Below, piece by piece: positions 54,619 to 61,720 of a DNA stretch of 64,000 nucleotides (within the stretch, counting starts at the first letter, position 1; each line of letters starts with the position of its first letter). The translations under genes were made by a program, and so were the position numbers. The DNA lies in the NCBI GenBank assembly GCA_002413835.1, contig DHXU01000009.1:107294-171293 (forward strand), read 5' to 3'. Below the pieces are notes generated by a model. That model made no database searches. It saw nothing but the letters and a program-made list of their open reading frames with translations, and was not told the origin of the DNA. Source of the DNA: Candidatus Saccharibacteria bacterium UBA5148 (lineage in GTDB: Bacteria; Patescibacteriota; Saccharimonadia; Saccharimonadales; UBA4665).

Positions 54619-55881
54619 TTAGGCGGTCTCGGTGCTGTAATGCCCGATGACTTGCTTCGGTGGCTGAGCCGATGCTTTGACAACCCGCCTAATAAGCGGT
54701 GCGCTGACACTGACTCCAATCAGCAGGATAGCTGGTATCAGCAAGGCGTACGTCAGGCTGGCATGATGTGCCACGGCACCGATGAAAGCCGGCCCGGCCA
54801 GGAGGCCGAAATAAGCGATGGTACTGACACGGGCAATTGCGGCATGCGTTTCCCCACCCACCAGACTGCCGGCGATACTGAACAGGACTGGCACAAGGAC
54901 GGCCAGTCCGCAACCGACCAGAGCGAAACCGATGATGGACGCTACGATTCCAGGCGCAAAGATGCCGACCAGCAGCCCGAAGGCAGCCAGCAAGGCGCCG
55001 CAGCGGACGATGGTAATCTTGCCGAATGCCATCGTCAAGCGGTCTCCGGACAACCGGCCGATAGTCATGCAGGCACTGAATGCCACGAAGGCGACGACGG
55101 CCAGTCCGGCAGCAGCGCCCCGTTGCTCACGCATGAATATGGCGCTCCAATCCGCAATCGCGCCCTCAGCCATGTAGGCCACGAAAGCCAGCGAGCCGAT
55201 AAGCACGACGCCGCGCCACCAGGCCCGTTTATGATGGTGATGTGCTAAGTGGTCAATGCTGGCGTCGACGACTTTCGGATTGGCGTGTGCTACCCGTAAC
55301 AGCCAGGAGATGATCAGCAGGATACCGATACAGTGTATGATTGCTGCCCCACCCATGCTGGTCAGCACGCTGATATGCCGGCCCGCCAGAATGCCGGTCA
55401 CTCCGGCCCCTACCAGGCTGCCGATGCTGTACATGCCATGGAAACTGCTCATGATCGAGCGTTCATAAGCATCTTCGACATCGACAGCATGCGTGTTGAC
55501 GACAACACCTACCAAGCTGCCGACACCATTCGTTACGACCAGCGCGGTCGCCAGGGCTACTGCACTTCTGGCGTAAGGGATGGCCAGCATAGTCAGCGGG
55601 TAGATCGGGGCCAGCGTACCAAGTACCCGGCGATGTCCGAAACGGGATAGTAACTTCGGGGCCAGCTGCATCGAAGCCAGCCCACCGACTGCCCCGACCA
55701 GCAGGATAGTTCCCAGCACCCCGCTGTTCAGCCCCAGGTTATGTTGTATATCAGGTATGCGGGCCAGCCAGGAGCCGCCGATTGATCCTAATATAAAGAA
55801 TATGACAGAGGCAGCGATGCGCCCATGCCGCAGTTCCTGGGCAGTGTGGCGGATCCGCCCTGATACATGTTGAGTTGCGAT
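54619..55881 (-). CDS. MFS transporter with a non-standard start codon
   Basis: A 12-helix major-facilitator protein. The standard-start frame begins at a GTG at 55719 (366 aa), but this cuts off the first transmembrane helix. The frame stays open to 55899 and encodes a normal MFS N-terminus (FFILGSIGGSWLARIPDIQ). No ATG, GTG or TTG occurs there. An ATC at 55881 lies 6 nt after GAGGGGAG, an ideal ribosome-binding distance, giving 420 aa. It resembles YbjJ-type sugar/drug exporters. A sequencing error or a true non-canonical start are the two explanations. Confidence 0.78.
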   Translation of the reverse strand: MATQHVSGRIRHTAQELRHGRIAASVIFFILGSIGGSWLARIPDIQHNLGLNSGVLGTILLVGAVGGLASMQLAPKLLSRFGHRRVLGTLAPIYPLTMLAIPYARSAVALATALVVTNGVGSLVGVVVNTHAVDVEDAYERSIMSSFHGMYSIGSLVGAGVTGILAGRHISVLTSMGGAAIIHCIGILLIISWLLRVAHANPKVVDASIDHLAHHHHKRAWWRGVVLIGSLAFVAYMAEGAIADWSAIFMREQRGAAAGLAVVAFVAFSACMTIGRLSGDRLTMAFGKITIVRCGALLAAFGLLVGIFAPGIVASIIGFALVGCGLAVLVPVLFSIAGSLVGGETHAAIARVSTIAYFGLLAGPAFIGAVAHHASLTYALLIPAILLIGVSVSAPLIRRVVKASAQPPKQVIGHYSTETA

Positions 55882-56003
55882 ACTTATCTCCCCTCGTGTT
55901 TACCGTTTTGCGCCAAAAAAAGACTCCGGATCACCGAAGTCAACAAGCTTATACTATCGTACCACGACCACGCGTCCTGACACCAGGACGTAATGCTGAT
56001 TAA

Positions 56004-56031
56004 TTGACAAATGCATACTTAGTGCTAAAAT
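56004..56031 (+). promoter_or_regulatory. Strong extended -10 promoter
   Basis: A consensus TTGACA (56004-56009), 16-nt spacer, and TAAAAT (56026-56031) preceded by TGC. This is the best sigma-70-type promoter seen in the window. Predicted transcription starts at about 56038-56040. Confidence 0.75.
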
Positions 56032-56039
56032 AAGTTCCT

Positions 56040-56183
56040 ATGTCTGGACGTAATAAACCTCCTAAGCACCGAAGCCGGCCGCTAGAACTAAAACTTCCTG
56101 GCTCGATCGTGACCAATCAACAAGCCCGCCGTTATGGCGGGCTTGTTGATTGCCATGTATTAATATTTACCACACAAATATAA
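56040..56183 (+). CDS. Possible leaderless 47-aa protein, or a small RNA
   Basis: A 47-codon frame whose ATG lies 8 nt after the TAAAAT of a consensus promoter. The peptide begins MSGRNKPPKHRSRPLELKL and is basic at first, then ordinary. The terminator hairpin (56114-56152) lies inside the frame, which argues for a short non-coding transcript of about 110 nt instead. No family is recognised. Confidence 0.35.
   Translation: MSGRNKPPKHRSRPLELKLPGSIVTNQQARRYGGLVDCHVLIFTTQI
56114..56152. terminator. 17-bp hairpin, probably a bidirectional terminator
   Basis: Perfect arms 56114-56130 and 56136-56152 with a GCCCGCC core and loop GTTAT. It lies 35 bp beyond the stop of the leftward 189-aa gene and about 75 nt after the strong plus-strand promoter. 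Confidence 0.7.
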
Positions 56184-56186
56184 CTA

Positions 56187-56756
56187 TTACCCAACCCCTC
56201 TCGGCAAACCATGCTCCACGAAGTTCTCACCGGCAGTCGACAACTTAATATCGTCAAAAGAACTGGTATCGAGCCAGTTCTTGCGGCTCGAGGTATCGGC
56301 CAGGCTCTGTTTGAGGGCGTTGGGGTACTTGATGTTGACGAACTTGTAGCAGGTATAGATGTGGTTGACACTGATCCGGCTGACTTGGGCGATCTGCTGA
56401 AGGTAATACACGAAGACGACATTGGACTCCATAGCTGTCAGCGGCGATTTGGCGGCATAGAAGTCCGCCAGGCTGAAATCGTTGCCCTCCTCTGATAAAT
56501 CGATATCTTTGACAAGAGACGGGCTGACCCCGGCTCGCTTCCGACCCGCCGTCCGCAGCGGTTTGCTGACGGACGCAGCGTCCGGTGTCGTTTCGGCATC
56601 GATTGCTGGTGCCGACGAAGCAGCTTCGGCTGTGCCTCGTCCTGCCCGGACAGCCAATAATCGGTCTTTAAAATCATCATACACAGACCGGACGAAGCCC
56701 TCTTCGCCGTCAACCTCGAGCGTTCCGCTAAATAGATCAATTCGTAGCTTTGTCAT
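56187..56756 (-). CDS. Hypothetical protein with variable linker (189 aa)
   Basis: A soluble 189-aa protein. Its N-terminal 35 residues form a short strand-helix unit (LRIDLFSGTLEVDGEE), followed by an Ala/Thr/Arg-rich linker (about 40-80) and a C-terminal helical domain (about 85-180) with SPLTAMESNVVFVYYLQQ and HIYTCYKFVNIKYP, looking like a small winged-helix or protein-interaction module. No family is named. It has no Shine-Dalgarno sequence. The gene is solitary and ends at the 56114-56152 hairpin. Confidence 0.68.
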   Translation of the reverse strand: MTKLRIDLFSGTLEVDGEEGFVRSVYDDFKDRLLAVRAGRGTAEAASSAPAIDAETTPDAASVSKPLRTAGRKRAGVSPSLVKDIDLSEEGNDFSLADFYAAKSPLTAMESNVVFVYYLQQIAQVSRISVNHIYTCYKFVNIKYPNALKQSLADTSSRKNWLDTSSFDDIKLSTAGENFVEHGLPRGVG

Positions 56757-56925
56757 ATACCCACATGTTTATCCCCAGCCTTCTAACAGATTAAGCTATC
56801 AGCTATCACTATGTAAAGACGCTTCTATTGTTTATTTTCGATAGACAAACCCACTTCTTGAAATATATTCTAATCAAAGAGAGCAGAATTCTGTTCCCAC
56901 GCCCCTACAACGGCAGTATCTGACG

Positions 56926-57711
56926 TTACGCCATAGTCTCGAATGTCACCACAACCGGATAGTGGTCGGTCAGAACGGTATTCAATACCCGGGACCCAAG
57001 AATCTCGATTCCCTTATACAGTATTCGGTCAGGCCGCTGACCATTTGGCATCGTTGGTAAGACCGATGCCAGCTCCTCTAGTCCCATATTCGATAAATCT
57101 GGCATCAGCACGTCCGCCCGCTCATTGAGCCGCCCAAGATTAAGGTCGCCTTGCACAAGCAGCTGCGGGTGAGAATCAAGTAACTTCTGCTGGACATCGG
57201 CAAACAGGGGTTTGGCGGCATCCGAACCAGGGTCGACCTTAAATGGCTCAAAAGGAACTAGATGGAGCGTCTTTGTGGCAACTGACGCACCGTCAATATT
57301 TATCAGGCAGCTTGTGATGCCTTTGTCGTGGCTAGTCACGCTGCTGCCGTCTTTCCAGATGACCTCAAAGCGTGGATTAATAAATACTTGCGATGAATGC
57401 TCAGAGATGGGAAATTTTGAGATAATGCCCTGGCCGAGCCTTTGTCCGGCTTCAATGTGTGACTCTGAGAAAAAATCACTGACTGAGTACGCATATCCCA
57501 GCATTGCTGCAATCATTTCTACCTGGTTGTAGCCATCGCCGGCGTGCGCCTCCTGAAGGGTGATGATATCCGGATCCTCGGCGCGTAGCAGTTCTATTAC
57601 TTTTCTCAGACCATCGAGGTTATACGATGCGGCTGCCAGCGGATCGGCACCCTGTGCCCGGATCCTCCCTGCCCCAATGTTCCACTGTAAGGACTTAACC
57701 AATCTCGTCAT
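56926..57711 (-). CDS. Endonuclease/exonuclease/phosphatase family protein
   Basis: A 261-aa metal-dependent phosphodiesterase fold. Diagnostic motifs: SLQWNIGAG at the N-terminus, ITLQEAH with the metal-binding Glu, GDLNLGRL with the catalytic Asp/Asn pair, and the terminal TDHYPVVVTF. It lacks a signal peptide, so it is cytoplasmic; the substrate could be nucleic acid or a phospholipid/inositol phosphate. Transcription is probably leaderless (TGC TATAGT 6 nt before the ATG). Confidence 0.88.
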   Translation of the reverse strand: MTRLVKSLQWNIGAGRIRAQGADPLAAASYNLDGLRKVIELLRAEDPDIITLQEAHAGDGYNQVEMIAAMLGYAYSVSDFFSESHIEAGQRLGQGIISKFPISEHSSQVFINPRFEVIWKDGSSVTSHDKGITSCLINIDGASVATKTLHLVPFEPFKVDPGSDAAKPLFADVQQKLLDSHPQLLVQGDLNLGRLNERADVLMPDLSNMGLEELASVLPTMPNGQRPDRILYKGIEILGSRVLNTVLTDHYPVVVTFETMA

Positions 57712-57717
57712 ATGATG

Positions 57718-57726
57718 ACTATAGCA
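57718..57726 (-). promoter_or_regulatory. Extended -10 promoter of the EEP-family gene
   Basis: Minus-strand TGC followed by TATAGT, 6 nt before the ATG; no Shine-Dalgarno is present. Confidence 0.6.
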
Positions 57727-57743
57727 AATAGTTCGAGATTTGC

Positions 57744-58463
57744 TTAGCGCAACCAGTCGGCAATCTTCGCGTGGTACTCGTCCAGCTGCTGCGGCGTAAT
57801 CGGGCTCTGTCCGACGCTGTGCGTGAAGTCTTCCGCTACAAAACTATCCGCCATGAACGCCGTTATGTAAGCGTCGGTCGTTTCCCTCGGTACCACTTCG
57901 TCATTCTCATGGACCACGACTAATGTGTGGCCCTCGAACTGGTCGGCACATTCCAACATCGGATGCTGCTCCAGCTGAGCGGCATCCCGGCGGTAAGCGT
58001 CCATCGCCGTCCGGTAATCTTCCTGATCTTCTAAGCGTATAGCCCAGAGGTCGTAGAAGGTTTTGGGTTTATAAATTGCTGGCGCCCGCAGTATCAACTT
58101 ATCGAACTGGCGAAACATCGATAGCTGTGCAGCCAGGAAACTGCCATAACTTGATCCTGAGACGGATATTCGCGCCGATGGATAGGCGGCCTTGAGCCAA
58201 TCAAAGGCGTTTACCACCTCGAGCAAGTGCTGGGCCGGACGTGTTTCAGCCAGCTCAAACGGACTGTCGCCGTGTCCACTGTAATCAATCACCAGCGCCG
58301 ACATGCCGGTAGCTGCTACGAGCGCTTCGGTATAGTCCTTCTGCCGCGCCCGCGAGGAGGTATACCCGGGTAAGACCAGCAGAATGTCATTGGTGTCTTT
58401 GCCTTCATACCAGTCGGTGACTACCCCGTAGCCGCTACAGGCAATTTTCAGTGTTTTTGTCAT
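57744..58463 (-). CDS. Alpha/beta hydrolase (serine esterase/peptidase-like)
   Basis: A 239-aa alpha/beta-hydrolase. The nucleophile elbow GSSYGS lies near residues 107-112, an acid-loop candidate is VVHENDEVVP, and the likely catalytic His is in DFTHSVG. The oxyanion region LLVLPGYTSSR is near residue 30. The substrate is unknown. Its -10 (TGG TATGAT) ends 6 nt before the ATG, so the mRNA appears leaderless. Confidence 0.87.
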   Translation of the reverse strand: MTKTLKIACSGYGVVTDWYEGKDTNDILLVLPGYTSSRARQKDYTEALVAATGMSALVIDYSGHGDSPFELAETRPAQHLLEVVNAFDWLKAAYPSARISVSGSSYGSFLAAQLSMFRQFDKLILRAPAIYKPKTFYDLWAIRLEDQEDYRTAMDAYRRDAAQLEQHPMLECADQFEGHTLVVVHENDEVVPRETTDAYITAFMADSFVAEDFTHSVGQSPITPQQLDEYHAKIADWLR

Positions 58464-58469
58464 GGATTA

Positions 58470-58478
58470 ATCATACCA
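58470..58478 (-). promoter_or_regulatory. Extended -10 promoter of the alpha/beta hydrolase gene
   Basis: Minus-strand TGG followed by TATGAT, 6 nt before the ATG at 58463; no Shine-Dalgarno. Confidence 0.6.
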
Positions 58479-58486
58479 AACAAAAA

Positions 58487-58870
58487 CTACGGGCGCAGGT
58501 TCCCTAATTCTTCGGCTTTCTGTTGGAATTCGGCATTTGCTTCAAGGCTGCGGTGAAAATCGGAGGTGTAATAGTCCTTGAGAATCTTTGACCATGATTG
58601 CTCGTGCGTGGCTATCTCTGGATTGGCCGCCAGACTCCGCGAAAAATGATACACGGGCTGCGGACACATATAGTAGGCGGCACTGCGGATATCAGCCTGA
58701 ATCAGAGGCTCGGCAAATGGGTCGTCGGCCTGCCAGTCACCAACCGAAGCGACAATCGCTTCGTCCGGATATCCCAACTGAATACCAAAAGCGATGTGGT
58801 TAATATGTTCATCGTCAAAGTCTTTGAACTGGTCCTGTTTCCGCAGGCTGGACATCATTTCATGCATCAA
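58487..58870 (-). CDS. Hypothetical protein (127 aa)
   Basis: A 127-aa soluble protein of mainly helical character, with DDEHINHIAFGIQLGYPDEA near the N-terminus and a conserved-looking MCPQPVYHFSRSL segment. No family or catalytic motif is recognised. Its start overlaps the stop of the small frame upstream by ATGA, suggesting coupled translation of the pair. Confidence 0.6.
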   Translation of the reverse strand: MMHEMMSSLRKQDQFKDFDDEHINHIAFGIQLGYPDEAIVASVGDWQADDPFAEPLIQADIRSAAYYMCPQPVYHFSRSLAANPEIATHEQSWSKILKDYYTSDFHRSLEANAEFQQKAEELGNLRP

Positions 58871-59058
58871 TCCCTCGAACGAAGTCTGTCGCAGTAGCGA
58901 CTCAAGGACTGCACCATCAATAAGTTTCGTCCGGGCGATACTGTGCTAAGTCCGGGCTCGGAGATAACGTCAAACGACGCATAATTCTCTTTGGGCCGGG
59001 CCTCCTGGACACCGGTATCTGCGATTGTTAGGTTCCAGCTGCGCCGTAAAACTTTCAA
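58867..59058 (-). CDS. Small hypothetical protein, start uncertain
   Basis: A 63-aa frame from a TTG at 59058. The frame is open further upstream to about 59125 and reads as plausible hydrophilic protein (DDDNRGLLEQWNQEID), but it has no standard start codon there and no ribosome-binding site. An ATG in another frame (about 59115) stops after 14 codons, so a frameshift or gene remnant is possible. The stop overlaps the start of the 127-aa gene. Confidence 0.4.
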   Translation of the reverse strand: MKVLRRSWNLTIADTGVQEARPKENYASFDVISEPGLSTVSPGRNLLMVQSLSRYCDRLRSRD

Positions 59059-59124
59059 GGATGTATCTATTTCCTGATTCCATTGTTCGAGAAGACCTCT
59101 GTTGTCGTCATCCCTATATAAATT

Positions 59125-59724
59125 TTAGGGGAGTCTTAGATCGTGCTTGACTACAAAGGTAGCCAGGAGTCCCATGTACTCAGGGGTTTGATAAGGATTT
59201 TGGTTTTCGTCATAGCGGCTGAGTTGACGGTGCGGTCTGTACGGCAATGGCTGGAAGGAGCCGTGTTCTTCAACCACTTCTTCTGGCGATGGGTCATGGT
59301 CAATTCCACATTCAAATTCACCAAGAACACCTTCGCTACTGAGCATGACTCCGGATAGTTTTGCAGGTGACCCGATGGTAGCAGGACCTTCATCGGCCAT
59401 ATATGTTTGCAGAGTAGAGGCATTCCACAATGTGTAGAGCCTCCATCCCTCATCCGCCTGCCATATTTTCTTAAAAAATCTCTCCGTGGTGTAGCCCGTA
59501 GTTAACCTAATGTCAGGCCGCATTGCAGTAGCTGCTTGAGCGATTGTCTTAGCAACTACTAAAGTTTTTTTCCAGTGATTGACTCTCTGCTGCTCCAGAT
59601 GCCTTAAATACGCATCATAATTATCCATAGCAGCATCACCCTCGCGTGTAGATCGTTCGATCTCATCCTGCCGAGCACGCTCCCTAGCCAGTAGTTCTTC
59701 AAAGTCGGGTAGATCTTCTGACAT
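59125..59724 (-). CDS. Hypothetical protein (199 aa)
   Basis: A 199-aa soluble protein. The first 50 residues are a charged helix (LARERARQDEIERSTREGD), perhaps a coiled coil. The remainder is mixed alpha/beta with a Trp-rich segment (KKIWQADEGWRLYTLW) and a conserved-looking FECGIDHDPSPEE. No family is recognised. AAGGAG lies 12 nt before the ATG. Confidence 0.65.
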   Translation of the reverse strand: MSEDLPDFEELLARERARQDEIERSTREGDAAMDNYDAYLRHLEQQRVNHWKKTLVVAKTIAQAATAMRPDIRLTTGYTTERFFKKIWQADEGWRLYTLWNASTLQTYMADEGPATIGSPAKLSGVMLSSEGVLGEFECGIDHDPSPEEVVEEHGSFQPLPYRPHRQLSRYDENQNPYQTPEYMGLLATFVVKHDLRLP

Positions 59725-59835
59725 GACTAGCTGCTCCTTAGCCCTATGATTTCCGGGGTTCGCTTAAGAAATCTGTACGCATACAATAACATAAAGACCG
59801 AACCGCCGCGTCAGTCCAAACTCTTTTCGGATACA

Positions 59836-59871
59836 AAAACAAAAGCCCCACTTGCGTGAGGCATTTGTTTT
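59836..59871. terminator. A-tract/T-tract hairpin
   Basis: A 7-bp GC-rich stem (GCCCCAC/GTGAGGC, one G-T) with loop TTGC, extended past one mismatch by 8 A-T-rich pairs. It can act in either direction. On the minus strand it directly follows the sequence GGTACACCA. Confidence 0.65.
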
Positions 59872-59968
59872 GGTGTACCTTCCCGTTTCGGCTTGGAACC
59901 GCCTCAAGAGTGAATTGCTACGTTGGCACGAAACATTTGAAGTATCACCTCTGCCAAGCCTAGCAGAG
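59871..59968 (-). ncRNA. Putative structured RNA, unidentified
   Basis: Read on the minus strand, AGGCTTGG pairs with CCAAGCC, and GTTTCG pairs with CGAAAC, in interleaved order (a pseudoknot arrangement), with a TCTGC/GCAGA hairpin at the 5' side. It ends GGTACACCA next to a terminator. It does not fold as a normal tRNA, and tmRNA, RNase P, SRP and 6S signatures are not seen. It could be a decayed tRNA. Confidence 0.3.
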
Positions 59969-60076
59969 TAACTACCGTACTGGATTAGAACTAGAACATT
60001 GTTAATTAGGTAACACTTGCAAGTTGTGTACTTACAGTCGCATAATAAAAACAAAGCCAATAAACTGAGGAGAGTT

Positions 60077-60721
60077 ATGAAGAAGTGCAAATCTTGCCAA
60101 ACTAATATAGACGATAAGGCTAAGAAGTGTCCGAACTGTAAAACAGACCAACGGAACTGGTTTGTACGGCATAAAATCTTAACATCTATCCTAGCAATCA
60201 TCGTTTTGGTTATTATTGGCTCTGCCCTCGGTAGTAGTAAAGACAGCAAAAACGGCAGTACGGCTACTGGCGGAAGCTCAAACAGCCAAGCAAAAACATA
60301 TCGTTTCAATGAACGAGCGGACAAGCAGACCAAAGATGTAGAGATAGTGGCAGGAGAGAGCGGTACTGTAGACGGACGCAAGCTAACAGTTGTATCTGTT
60401 GAACGGAAAGCATCGCTAGGGGCATACCAAGACGCACCCTCCGGAAAAATATATGTAGTAGCAAGCGTTACAATTGAAAACACAAGCGATAAAACGCAAA
60501 CATATAATGTTTTTGACTTTAGAATTCAAACAGCTAGTGGTCAGGTTATTGACCCTACTATAATGGGGGATAATTCTCTAAACTCTGGCGACCTAGTAAA
60601 GGGCGGAAAAGTTAGTGGTAATGTTACTTTTGAAGCACCTGTTGAAACAGCTAGCCAGTACATAATCTACAAGCCTAATTCAGCTATATCTGACAGAGTT
60701 ATCGTAGAAGTTAAACAGTAA
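60077..60721 (+). CDS. Zinc-ribbon, membrane-anchored DUF4352 protein
   Basis: A 214-aa protein. The ATG at 60077, with GAGGAG about 6 nt upstream, is preferred to an upstream start at 60017. Two CxxC pairs (CKSC and CPNC, about residues 4-21) form a zinc ribbon. One transmembrane helix follows (about 35-55), a Ser/Gly/Asn-rich linker, and a C-terminal DUF4352 immunoglobulin-like domain (about 95-210) with VVASVTIENTSDKTQTYN. Its DNA is more AT-rich than its neighbours, a possible sign of transfer. Confidence 0.85.
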   Translation: MKKCKSCQTNIDDKAKKCPNCKTDQRNWFVRHKILTSILAIIVLVIIGSALGSSKDSKNGSTATGGSSNSQAKTYRFNERADKQTKDVEIVAGESGTVDGRKLTVVSVERKASLGAYQDAPSGKIYVVASVTIENTSDKTQTYNVFDFRIQTASGQVIDPTIMGDNSLNSGDLVKGGKVSGNVTFEAPVETASQYIIYKPNSAISDRVIVEVKQ

Positions 60722-60724
60722 AAC

Positions 60725-60756
60725 ATATACGCCCTCTAGGTTATGAGGGCGTATAT
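60725..60756 (+). terminator. Terminator after the DUF4352 gene
   Basis: A 12-bp stem (60725-60736 and 60745-60756) with an 8-nt loop just after the stop codon. There is no long T-run; the stem ends in AT-rich pairs. Confidence 0.65.
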
Positions 60757-60888
60757 GGGGTCGCCTCAGAAAACGGTAATTTGAGCACGTTAAGGCATCG
60801 GAAATGGGTGTACCGTAGTGGACGAAGTTGTAACCTTGGTTCGCGTACAGTAACGATGCTGGTTCTATAGGCAGATGTGTGTCGTTCG

Positions 60889-61182
60889 TCAGCGAGCAGC
60901 AAATGCGGATTCCAAGGAATCAATTGTCTTATCCCAGGTTGGTTCTGCGGCCACTGGTAAGAACGCCTGGTCTGTCAGCACTACAATGTCAGGTACGTCC
61001 AACTGTTTCTTGTCAAATGCCTTCACGGGTACGGTACATTCGAAATATGGTAGCGACAAATTATTGTCTACCCAAAGCTCAACCAGGTGACCCCGTTTGG
61101 CGAGCCTGTTCGCATGTTCGAGTATCACCCGGACACCCCCAACTACGTGACTTATATCGTTAACAACATACACGATGTGCAT
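60889..61182 (-). pseudogene. Truncated family 4 glycosyltransferase N-terminus
   Basis: A 97-aa frame with the clear opening of a GT-B glycosyltransferase (MHIVYVVNDISHVVGGVRV, followed by HANRLAKRGHLVEL) and a ribosome-binding AGGGAG, but it stops after about a quarter of the usual length. No continuation is found in the other frames downstream. It is probably a gene remnant in a decayed stretch next to tRNA-Arg. Confidence 0.7.
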
Positions 61183-61292
61183 CTGAGTGCTCCCTATCTG
61201 TTAGGGCAAGATAACATGAATGGAGCGGCATGCATAGGGCTGCTACATATGTCGTGAGGGGCGGTCTGGACGCTGCCGACAGGATAGCGCAC

Positions 61293-61332
61293 GTTAATCT
61301 ATGCGCCGTGCTTCGCCGGGCATTAGACTAAC
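61293..61332. repeat. Imperfect inverted repeat
   Basis: GTTAATCTATGC faces GCATTAGACTAAC around a GC-rich loop; the arms pair with one mismatch and one bulge. The rest of the 61183-61361 gap shows nothing recognisable. Confidence 0.5.
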
Positions 61333-61361
61333 GACCGAACGTTCGAATAATCCTTAACGAG

Positions 61362-61405
61362 ACCAAATTAAAAGCACCACGGCGAGGTGGTGCTTTTAAT
61401 TTGGT
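61362..61405. terminator. Bidirectional terminator overlapping the tRNA-Arg 3' end
   Basis: A perfect 19-bp inverted repeat (61362-61380 and 61387-61405) with loop GGCGAG. The right arm includes the CCA and discriminator base of the tRNA-Arg gene. Confidence 0.8.
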
Positions 61406-61478
61406 GTACCCGACAGGATTCGAACCTACGACCTTCGGCTCCGCAAGCCGACGCTCTATCCAGCTGAGCTACGGGTAC
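61402..61478 (-). tRNA. tRNA-Arg (anticodon GCG)
   Basis: A 77-nt tRNA with perfect 7-bp acceptor GTACCCG/CGGGTAC, D-arm AGCTCAGCTGGATAGAGC, anticodon loop TTGCGGA (GCG), T-arm with GTTCGAATC, and encoded CCA. It reads CGC/CGU arginine codons. Confidence 0.96.
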
Positions 61479-61530
61479 TCATCTTATGAACTGTGAAAGC
61501 CTCGGTATATGCTGTAGCTATTTGTCAGGC

Positions 61531-61590
61531 TGGATAGAGCGCTACGCTTGTATGAAAGCGGCTACGCCGGGCCAGCTGAGCTACGGGTAC
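61531..61590. pseudogene. Rearranged tRNA-Arg fragments
   Basis: A 19-nt direct copy of the tRNA-Arg 5' end (61572-61590) lies 112 bp from the intact gene, and a 13-nt D-arm piece GCTGGATAGAGCG occurs in opposite orientation near 61532. Together they look like remains of a duplicated or disrupted tRNA. Confidence 0.6.
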
Positions 61591-61706
61591 ACAACGGATT
61601 TTTACAGTAACAGAGGTAATCCTATCACAAACGACGGACAATTACTAGACCGCAGCCGCGTATTCCTGGCAACGCCAGATTACATATACAAAATTCGAAA
61701 GTGTTG

Positions 61707-61712
61707 TACAAT
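61707..61712 (+). promoter_or_regulatory. -10 element of the 400-aa membrane gene (leaderless candidate)
   Basis: TACAAT within TTGTACAAT, followed after 8 nt by ATG at 61721; the same nonamer precedes the gene at 49092. Confidence 0.5.
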
Positions 61713-61720
61713 TGATGCAA

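Larger units (their letters stand above)
55882..56186. other. Intergenic region with promoter, small ORF/sRNA and hairpins
   Basis: About 305 bp between two leftward genes. It contains a 7-bp hairpin (55973-55990), a strong plus-strand promoter (56004-56031), a possible leaderless 47-codon frame (56040-56183), and the 17-bp terminator-like hairpin at 56114-56152. Confidence 0.7.
59725..60076. other. Intergenic region with a terminator and possible structured RNA
   Basis: A 352-bp AT-rich region. The left half carries the terminator-like hairpin at 59836-59871. The segment 59871-59968 has interleaved inverted repeats on the minus strand that could fold as a pseudoknotted RNA ending in GGTACACCA. 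No protein-coding frame looks convincing. Confidence 0.6.

Noticed and set aside
59871..59968. A UCA-anticodon (opal-reading) tRNA, given the ACTTCAAATG segment
   Set aside because: The anticodon stem is mostly unpaired and the T-arm spacing is wrong; UGA is clearly used as a stop codon here (for example comF and the SGNH gene).
59764..60483. 239-aa minus-strand frame
   Set aside because: It is antisense to the DUF4352 gene and crosses a terminator; the plus-strand protein has clear domains.
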